This document shows positions 57,387 through 64,000 of a stretch of DNA of 64,000 bases, one piece after another; positions within the stretch are counted from its first letter, which is position 1, and every line of letters starts with the position of its first letter. Source of the stretch: an uncultured Pelagibacteraceae bacterium (GTDB taxonomy: Bacteria; Pseudomonadota; Alphaproteobacteria; Pelagibacterales; Pelagibacteraceae); NCBI GenBank assembly GCA_902622245.1, contig CACNPC010000001.1, forward strand, positions 186,001 through 250,000, given 5' to 3'. The notes under the pieces were generated by a model. It saw only the letters and a program-made list of their open reading frames with translations. It ran no database searches and was not told the origin of the DNA. The position numbers and the translations under genes are program-made.

Positions 57387-60044
57387 TTATTTTTTTAATT
57401 GAGCTTGAGCTGCAGCAAGTCTTGCAATAGGCACTCTATAAGGTGAACAGGATACATAATCTAGACCAGCTCGTGCACAAAAGTCGATACTTTTAGGATC
57501 GCCTCCGTGTTCACCACATATACCAAGTTTGATTTTTTTGTTTATTTTTCTGCCTTTTTTTGTTGCCATTTCTATCAAATCGCCAACTCCTTCATCTATA
57601 GAAACAAATGGATCAACATTGAAGATTTTATTATCAATATAATCATTTAAAAACTTGCCACTATCATCTCTGCTAATTCCAAAAGTTGTTTGTGTTAAGT
57701 CATTTGTACCAAAACTAAAGAATTCTGCGTGTCTAGATATATCATCTGCTTTGATTGCAGCTCTTGGGAGCTCAATCATTGTACCTACTAAAAAATTTAG
57801 TTTTGTTTTAGTTTTATTTTCAACTTCTTTTGCAACCCTAATTACTAAATCTTTCATTATTTTTATTTCTGCTTCAGTTGATACCAAAGGTATCATGATC
57901 TCTGGAATAATAGATTTTATCTTTAGTTTTTTACATTCAACTAATGCATGAAAAATCGCAGTACACTGCATCTCATATATTTCTGGGAATGATATACCTA
58001 ATCTACAACCTCTATGACCAAGCATTGGATTTTGTTCATGAAGTTCTGTTATTCTACCCTCTAATTCAGAACTTTTGATGTTTAAAGCATTTGCTACATC
58101 GCTAATTTCTTTTTGATTTTTCGGTAAAAATTCATGAAGTGGTGGATCTAATAATCTAACTGTAACAGGTAGGCCATTCATAATTTTAAAGATATCAATA
58201 AAATCCTTTTTTTGAAAAGGAAGTAGTTTCTTTAAAGCACTAGCCCTATCTTCTTTTGATTTTGATAAAATCATTTCTCTTACAGATAAAATTCTCTCTT
58301 CATCAAAAAACATATGTTCTGTTCTACAAAGACCTATTCCTTCAGCTCCAAATTCTCTAGCAGTTTTACTATCAAGCGGTGTTTCAGAATTAGTTCTAAT
58401 TTTTAGTTTTCTAAATTTGTCAGCCCAGCTCATAAGTTTAGAAAAATCTCCCGAAATTTCGGGTTTAACAGTTTTAACCTCTCCTTTTATAATTTTACCA
58501 GTTGATCCATCAATTGTAATTAAATCACCCTCTCTAATTTCATTATTTTTTGTTTTAAAAATTTTATTTTGGTAATCTATTTCTATTTCGCTTGAGCCAG
58601 ATACACAAGGTCTACCCATTCCTCTTGCAACTACTGCAGCATGGCTGGTCATCCCTCCTCTTGCAGTAAGAATTCCTTTAGCTGCATGCATTCCATTGAT
58701 ATCTTCAGGTGATGTTTCTACTCTTACTAGGATTGTATTTTGCATCATTCCATTTAATCTTTCAGCCTCATCAGATGTAAATACTACTTTTCCACTAGCT
58801 GCTCCTGGGGAAGCAGGAAGGCCTTTGGCTATTACTTCTAAATTCGCTGTTTCATCTAAAGTTGGATGAAGCAAAGTATCTAATGAATTTGGTTGTACTC
58901 TAAGCACAGCCTCTTTTTTCGTGATGAGTTTTTCTCTTTCCATATCTACAGCAATTTTGACTGACGATTTTGCAGTTCTTTTTCCTGATCTAGTTTGCAA
59001 CATCCACAACTTATTATTTTCGACAGTGAACTCCACATCCTGCATATCTTTATAATGTTTCTCCAGCTTTATAAGAATATTTTTTAGATTTTTGTAAACT
59101 GCAGGCATTGACTCTTCCATTGAAAGTAGTGTTTCTTTTGCGTCTTTTCTAGCTTTCTTAGTTATATGTTGGGGCGTCCTTGTCCCTGCAACAACATCTT
59201 CTCCTTGAGCGTTTATTAAATATTCGCCATAGATTTCATTGATTCCATTGGATGGATTACGTGTAAACACAACACCTGTCGCACAATCAACACCCATATT
59301 ACCAAAAACCATGGACTGAACATTTACTGCAGTCCCCCACTCTGAAGGTATATGATTTAATTTTCTGTAAACCTTTGCTCTGTTACTCTCCCATGACAAA
59401 AAGACTGCACAAATTGCACCTAGTAATTGTTCATTAATATTTTGAGGAAAATTTTTTTTTGTTTTTTCTTTTACAATATTTTTAAAGTCTTTAATCAATC
59501 CATCCCAATCATCTTCATCCAAATCAGTGTCTAGCAAAACACCTTTTGTAAGTTTGTAATTTTCAATTAATTCTTCAAAATTATAACTTTCAACACCCAT
59601 AACAACATTTGCATACATTTGTATAAATCTTCTATAACTATCTTTTGCAAATCTCATATTTGATGTTTTATTTGCTAAAGCAATCACAGTTTTGTCATTT
59701 AGTCCAAGATTTAAAATAGTATCCATCATTCCTGGCATTGATACTCTCGCGCCGGATCTTACAGATAATAACAAAGGATTTTTCAAATCTCCAAATTTTT
59801 TACCAGAATCTTTTTCAATATTTTTTAACTCTCTATTTATTTCATTTATAATTTTAGGCTTTAATTTCTTTTTATTTTTATAAAATAAATCACAAACTTC
59901 AGTGGAAATCGTAAATCCAGGTGGGACAGGTAAACCCATCCTTCCCATTTCTGATAAATTTGCACCTTTGCCTCCTAAAATATTTTTTGGGTTTTTTATT
60001 TTTATTGTGTCTTTAGATTTAAAATTAAAAACTAATTTTGGCAT
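57387..60044 (-). CDS. ppdK: Pyruvate, phosphate dikinase
   Basis: GGKGANLSEMGRMGLPVPPGFTI, TARGGMTSHAAVVARGMGRPCVSG, GLCRTEHMFF, FSFGTNDLTQTTFGISRDD, GICGEHGGDPKSIDF. Confidence 0.97.
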   Translation of the reverse strand: MPKLVFNFKSKDTIKIKNPKNILGGKGANLSEMGRMGLPVPPGFTISTEVCDLFYKNKKKLKPKIINEINRELKNIEKDSGKKFGDLKNPLLLSVRSGARVSMPGMMDTILNLGLNDKTVIALANKTSNMRFAKDSYRRFIQMYANVVMGVESYNFEELIENYKLTKGVLLDTDLDEDDWDGLIKDFKNIVKEKTKKNFPQNINEQLLGAICAVFLSWESNRAKVYRKLNHIPSEWGTAVNVQSMVFGNMGVDCATGVVFTRNPSNGINEIYGEYLINAQGEDVVAGTRTPQHITKKARKDAKETLLSMEESMPAVYKNLKNILIKLEKHYKDMQDVEFTVENNKLWMLQTRSGKRTAKSSVKIAVDMEREKLITKKEAVLRVQPNSLDTLLHPTLDETANLEVIAKGLPASPGAASGKVVFTSDEAERLNGMMQNTILVRVETSPEDINGMHAAKGILTARGGMTSHAAVVARGMGRPCVSGSSEIEIDYQNKIFKTKNNEIREGDLITIDGSTGKIIKGEVKTVKPEISGDFSKLMSWADKFRKLKIRTNSETPLDSKTAREFGAEGIGLCRTEHMFFDEERILSVREMILSKSKEDRASALKKLLPFQKKDFIDIFKIMNGLPVTVRLLDPPLHEFLPKNQKEISDVANALNIKSSELEGRITELHEQNPMLGHRGCRLGISFPEIYEMQCTAIFHALVECKKLKIKSIIPEIMIPLVSTEAEIKIMKDLVIRVAKEVENKTKTKLNFLVGTMIELPRAAIKADDISRHAEFFSFGTNDLTQTTFGISRDDSGKFLNDYIDNKIFNVDPFVSIDEGVGDLIEMATKKGRKINKKIKLGICGEHGGDPKSIDFCARAGLDYVSCSPYRVPIARLAAAQAQLKK

Positions 60045-62108
60045 TTATGCTTCTATTTTTGAAAAGTTAAAATAATTATCGAAGCTTTTACACAACATTT
60101 TTAAAAGTTCTAGCCTGTTTTTTTTAATTAATTCTTCTTGATCATTAACTATTACATTATCAAAAAACTCATTAACCTCTATTTTGGCACTTGAGAGTGT
60201 TTTAAGACTTTCATCATAATCTTCGTCTCTACCTATGCTTGAAAAATACTTTCTTATAGTATGTATTTTTTTATAAAGATTTTTTTCATAATCATTTTTA
60301 AAGAGACCAGGATCGGCAGATCCTACAATTTCTAGTTTTGATTTACTTTCGCTATTTAAAATGTTTGCAGATCTTTTATAAATTGCAATAACATCAAGAC
60401 CGAAATCTTTTTTAATATTTTTATTCAAATTTAATGATTTATTAAAAATTTTTAGTAAATCATCTATTCCATAAGAATTAGTGGAGCATTCAATAATATC
60501 CGACCTAATATTTTTTTCTTTTAAATAATTTTTTAATCTATCTAAAATAAAATCTCCCAATTCCTCATTTATCAATTTTGAGTCAAAAGAGTAATTTTGT
60601 TCTTTGTATAAATTTATTGAATAATTTATTAGATCTCGTAATTTTATTTTTTTTTGATTTTCAATTATTAACCTTAATAAACTAATTGCCATTCTTCTTA
60701 AGGCATAAGGATCTTTTGAACTAGTTGGTTTGAGATTAATTCCAAAAAATCCAACTAAAGAGTCTATTTTGTCACTCAACGATAATGCTATGCTGTATGG
60801 TTTTTTTGGAACTTTACTATCAATGCCACTTGGTAAGTAATGCTCTGAAACAGCTAAACTTATTTCTTCGTCAAAACCTTGCTCTCTTGCGAAATATCCA
60901 CCCATCACGCCTTGTAATTCGGGAAACTCTCCAACTAAATCCGACATCAAATCTACTTTGCAAATTGAGGAAGCAATTTCAATCTTTTCTTTACTTATTA
61001 AAAGTTCATCTGATATTATTCCGCTAAGTTTTCTTACTCTTTGTATTTTATCAAAATAACTTCCCAACCCTTTAAAATAATTAATTTGCTTCAATCTAGA
61101 CACCTGTTTAACTAAATTTTGAGACTTATTTCTATTCCAAAAAAATTCTGCATCTGCCAACCTTGCATCTACAACATTTTGATTTCCTAATTTAACTAAT
61201 CCCTTTTTGTCCTTGCAATCTGCCACAACTATAAAATTATTTGTTATTTTGTTTTTGCTATCAAATGTAGGAAAATATTTTTGGTGATGCTGCATTGTAA
61301 TAATAAGTATTTCTTGAGGAATTTCTAAAAATTTCTTATTAAACTCACATACTAAAATTTTTGGTTTTTCAACAATATTTATTATTTCGTCTATAAGTTT
61401 TTCATTCACGTTTATATGAATTTTTTTTTGATTAGTTGCCCTGTTTATTTCTTTAATTATAAATTCTTTCCTTTTATCTTGATCAATTGTTACTCCTTTT
61501 TGTTTAAAAAATTTTATATAAGATTTAAAATCATTAAAACTTTTTACTTCATCTTCTAGATCTTTATCTGTAAAAGTTTTATTTGAACTATGTAAATGGT
61601 TTAATTTAAATTCAATTATTTTTTTATCAAATAAAGCTAATATTGATTTTAACGGTCTTCCCCAATATAAATCATGATTGCCCCATTTCATTGATTTTTT
61701 CCATGAAATTTTTAAAAGTAAACTTGCAATACTTTCTTTTAATAAATCGTATGTTTTTATTTTTTGTGATGGTTTGTCGTAGAAGTAGAATATGCCTTTT
61801 TCAGTGCTTTTTTTGAAAACTTTTTCTTTACTTATTTTATTGGATTTTAAAAATCCTTCCAAAGCCTTTTCTGGAGCATTTATATTAGGACCTCTAATTT
61901 CCTCTGCTTTTTTTACTACATCTTTAGATATCTTATTTATATGAACAATGAGCCTATTTGGAGTTGAATAAGTATTAATTTTACCTTTAACTATAATTTC
62001 ATTATCATCAAAAAATTTTTTAAAAATTTGTGTTAATTCATTTCTAGCATTGATTTGTAATCTAGAAGGTATTTCTTCACTAAATAATTCAAGGAAAAAT
62101 TCTGACAT
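60045..62108 (-). CDS. glyS: Glycine--tRNA ligase beta subunit
   Basis: FFLELFSEEIPSRLQ N-terminus, MQHHQKYFPTFDSKNKITNNFIVVA, DKIDSLVGFFGINLKPTSSKDPYALRRMAISLLRL. Confidence 0.95.
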   Translation of the reverse strand: MSEFFLELFSEEIPSRLQINARNELTQIFKKFFDDNEIIVKGKINTYSTPNRLIVHINKISKDVVKKAEEIRGPNINAPEKALEGFLKSNKISKEKVFKKSTEKGIFYFYDKPSQKIKTYDLLKESIASLLLKISWKKSMKWGNHDLYWGRPLKSILALFDKKIIEFKLNHLHSSNKTFTDKDLEDEVKSFNDFKSYIKFFKQKGVTIDQDKRKEFIIKEINRATNQKKIHINVNEKLIDEIINIVEKPKILVCEFNKKFLEIPQEILIITMQHHQKYFPTFDSKNKITNNFIVVADCKDKKGLVKLGNQNVVDARLADAEFFWNRNKSQNLVKQVSRLKQINYFKGLGSYFDKIQRVRKLSGIISDELLISKEKIEIASSICKVDLMSDLVGEFPELQGVMGGYFAREQGFDEEISLAVSEHYLPSGIDSKVPKKPYSIALSLSDKIDSLVGFFGINLKPTSSKDPYALRRMAISLLRLIIENQKKIKLRDLINYSINLYKEQNYSFDSKLINEELGDFILDRLKNYLKEKNIRSDIIECSTNSYGIDDLLKIFNKSLNLNKNIKKDFGLDVIAIYKRSANILNSESKSKLEIVGSADPGLFKNDYEKNLYKKIHTIRKYFSSIGRDEDYDESLKTLSSAKIEVNEFFDNVIVNDQEELIKKNRLELLKMLCKSFDNYFNFSKIEA

Positions 62109-62109
62109 T

Positions 62110-62994
62110 TTAATTTTGTGTTTCTACCCAGATTTTTCCAATTTCTCTTGTCAGATCTCTGATCCTTGCAATATACTCAGCTCTTTGAGCAACACTTATA
62201 ACTCCTCTAGCATCTAAAATATTGAATACGTGACTTGATTTTAAACATTGATCATATGCTGGAAGAGAAATTTTCTTTTCAATTAATGATTTTGCTTCTT
62301 CTTCGAGCATATCAAAAATTTTAAATAATTTATCTGTGTTTGCATACTCAAAATTATAGGCTGAAAATTCTTTTTCAGCTTGGTGAAAAACATCTTTGTA
62401 TAAAACTCCCTCATCATTCCAAATTAAATCAAAAACATTTTTTTTACCTTGAATAAACATACATAATCTCTCTAAACCATAAGTAATTTCAACAGATATT
62501 GGATTGCATTCAATACCCGCCATTTGTTGAAAATAAGTAAATTGAGTAACTTCCATACCATCACACCATACTTCCCATCCAAGACCAGCGGCACCTAAGG
62601 TTGGACTTTCCCAATCATCCTCTACAAATCTGATATCGTGCTCTTCGTATTTAATACCTACTGATGAAAGGCTATTAAGATACATTTTTTTAATATCTTT
62701 TGGTGAAGGTTTTATTAAAACTTGAAATTGATAATAGTGTTGCAAACGATTAGGATTTTCTCCATACCTTCCATCTGTTGGTCTTCTTGATGGTTGAACG
62801 TAAGCTGTTTTCCATGGTTTAGAACCTAATGATCTTAGAGTTGTTGCTGGGTGAAATGTTCCTGCTCCAACTTCTAAATCATAAGGTTGTAAAATAACGC
62901 AACCTTTTTTTGACCAATACTTTTGAAGATTTAAAATTGTATCCTGAAAAGAAATAAATGATTTTGGATTTTTTGTTTTTTTTTTAGAAACCAT
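62110..62994 (-). CDS. glyQ: Glycine--tRNA ligase alpha subunit
   Basis: [77 protein letters not shown]. Confidence 0.97.
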   Translation of the reverse strand: MVSKKKTKNPKSFISFQDTILNLQKYWSKKGCVILQPYDLEVGAGTFHPATTLRSLGSKPWKTAYVQPSRRPTDGRYGENPNRLQHYYQFQVLIKPSPKDIKKMYLNSLSSVGIKYEEHDIRFVEDDWESPTLGAAGLGWEVWCDGMEVTQFTYFQQMAGIECNPISVEITYGLERLCMFIQGKKNVFDLIWNDEGVLYKDVFHQAEKEFSAYNFEYANTDKLFKIFDMLEEEAKSLIEKKISLPAYDQCLKSSHVFNILDARGVISVAQRAEYIARIRDLTREIGKIWVETQN

Positions 62995-63790
62995 ATTTTT
63001 GCCAAATAGATCTTTCTTCTAAAACACTTATCAATTTATCCGCATGGTCTTCAGAAGACGAAAGTTTTTTGGCAAGCCATCCTTTAGACTTTTCAAATTT
63101 TTTAATTTCAACATCTTCACCAAATTTTTCTCTCAATATCTGTTCTGCATTCCCTATTCCATCTATCAAACCAAGTTTTAAAGATGTTTTGCCAGACCAA
63201 AATTCTCCAGAAAAAAGTTCAACATCAGTTTTGTTTAGTTTTGTTGATCTACTTTCCTCTACAACATTAATAAATTCTTGGTGAAGTTCCAGTTGAATAT
63301 TTTTTAATCTTTGAATGTCCTCTTCTTTCTCATCTAAAAAAGGGTCTAGAGTACTTTTATTTTTTCCAGCTGTATAAACCCTTCTTTTAACACCTATTTT
63401 TTGAATTAAATCTTTAAAACCAAAAGAAGAATAAATTACTCCTATTGATCCGATTATAGAACTTGCATTAGCATAAATCTCATCACCTGCGCATGCAATT
63501 AGATAGCCTCCAGATGCAGCAACATCTTCAGCAAAAACTATTACTTTTTTTTTGTTTTTCTTAGATTGTTCTCTAATAAATTTATATATTAGATGTGATT
63601 GAACGGGTGAACCACCTGGTGAATTAATTGAAATTGCAACAGCCTCTGCTTTTTTTAATGAAAAAGCTTTTTTTATCATTTCTTCTTGAGAGGAATATTC
63701 TATTCCTTGTTTAAACTTTCCGACATTTCCTATGACACCGGTAAGTCTTAAATGACTAACAATTTTTTTTTTTTTAAAAAATGAAAACAT
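62984..63790 (-). CDS. sppA: Signal peptide peptidase SppA-like serine protease
   Basis: [54 protein letters not shown]. Confidence 0.9.
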   Translation of the reverse strand: MFSFFKKKKIVSHLRLTGVIGNVGKFKQGIEYSSQEEMIKKAFSLKKAEAVAISINSPGGSPVQSHLIYKFIREQSKKNKKKVIVFAEDVAASGGYLIACAGDEIYANASSIIGSIGVIYSSFGFKDLIQKIGVKRRVYTAGKNKSTLDPFLDEKEEDIQRLKNIQLELHQEFINVVEESRSTKLNKTDVELFSGEFWSGKTSLKLGLIDGIGNAEQILREKFGEDVEIKKFEKSKGWLAKKLSSSEDHADKLISVLEERSIWQKYGF

Positions 63791-63898
63791 ACAAATGATT
63801 ATAAAAATTTTACTTAATTATAAAGCTACTTATAGTTGAAGAATTAGGTGCGTCAATTGATAAGTATATTAATAAACTTAATGTAATATTTTGAATTT

Positions 63899-64000
63899 AT
63901 GGGTTCAGTAGTTCAATTAAAAAAGCAAATAACGAATGCGTATACAGATTTAGTAAATTCTGTTGATGAAAAACTAAGTTTAGTTGAAGACAAAATTTCT
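63899..64000 (+). CDS. Start of a gene, possibly polyprenyl (octaprenyl) diphosphate synthase; truncated by window end
   Basis: MGSVVQLKKQITNAYTDLVNSVDEKLSLVEDKIS; N-terminal pattern only, no catalytic motif visible. Confidence 0.4.
   Translation, partial: MGSVVQLKKQITNAYTDLVNSVDEKLSLVEDKIS

Overview
This AT-rich window looks like a SAR11/Pelagibacterales-type alphaproteobacterial chromosome. That placement is inferred from base composition, compact gene order, the gene set, and a permuted two-piece tmRNA. The right and middle parts hold ordinary core genes: aceE, rodA/mrdA/mreDCB, leuA-ilvC-ilvH-ilvB, miaA-degP-hflC-hflK-mrp-thyX, nadA-nadC, ppdK, glyS-glyQ and sppA. The accessory interest lies at about 4.9-36.7 kb. 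There, a nearly complete type IV pilus locus (pilins, PilB/C/D/T/M-N/O/P/Q, minor pilins, PilY1) is interleaved with a partner-switching signalling module. The module has two ammonium transporters (Amt) each fused to a C-terminal SpoIIE/PP2C phosphatase, a GAF-SpoIIE phosphatase, a STAS anti-anti-sigma-like protein and an RsbW-like kinase. No sigma factor is nearby. My main hypothesis is an ammonium-sensing Amt-PP2C partner switch linked to type IV pili. Other notable observations: (1) an unlisted remnant of an Amt-SpoIIE C-terminus at 4919-5050; (2) a PilY1-like protein whose vWA domain appears interrupted by a beta-propeller; (3) a beta-helix/barrel surface protein with a coiled-coil tail; (4) a tmRNA gene encoding the tag ANESYALAA; (5) a decayed second ssrA copy and a decayed ppdK 3' end flanking a lone methyltransferase-like gene, which look like the scar of a tandem duplication or an island at ssrA. 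All calls come from reading the sequence; no searches were run.
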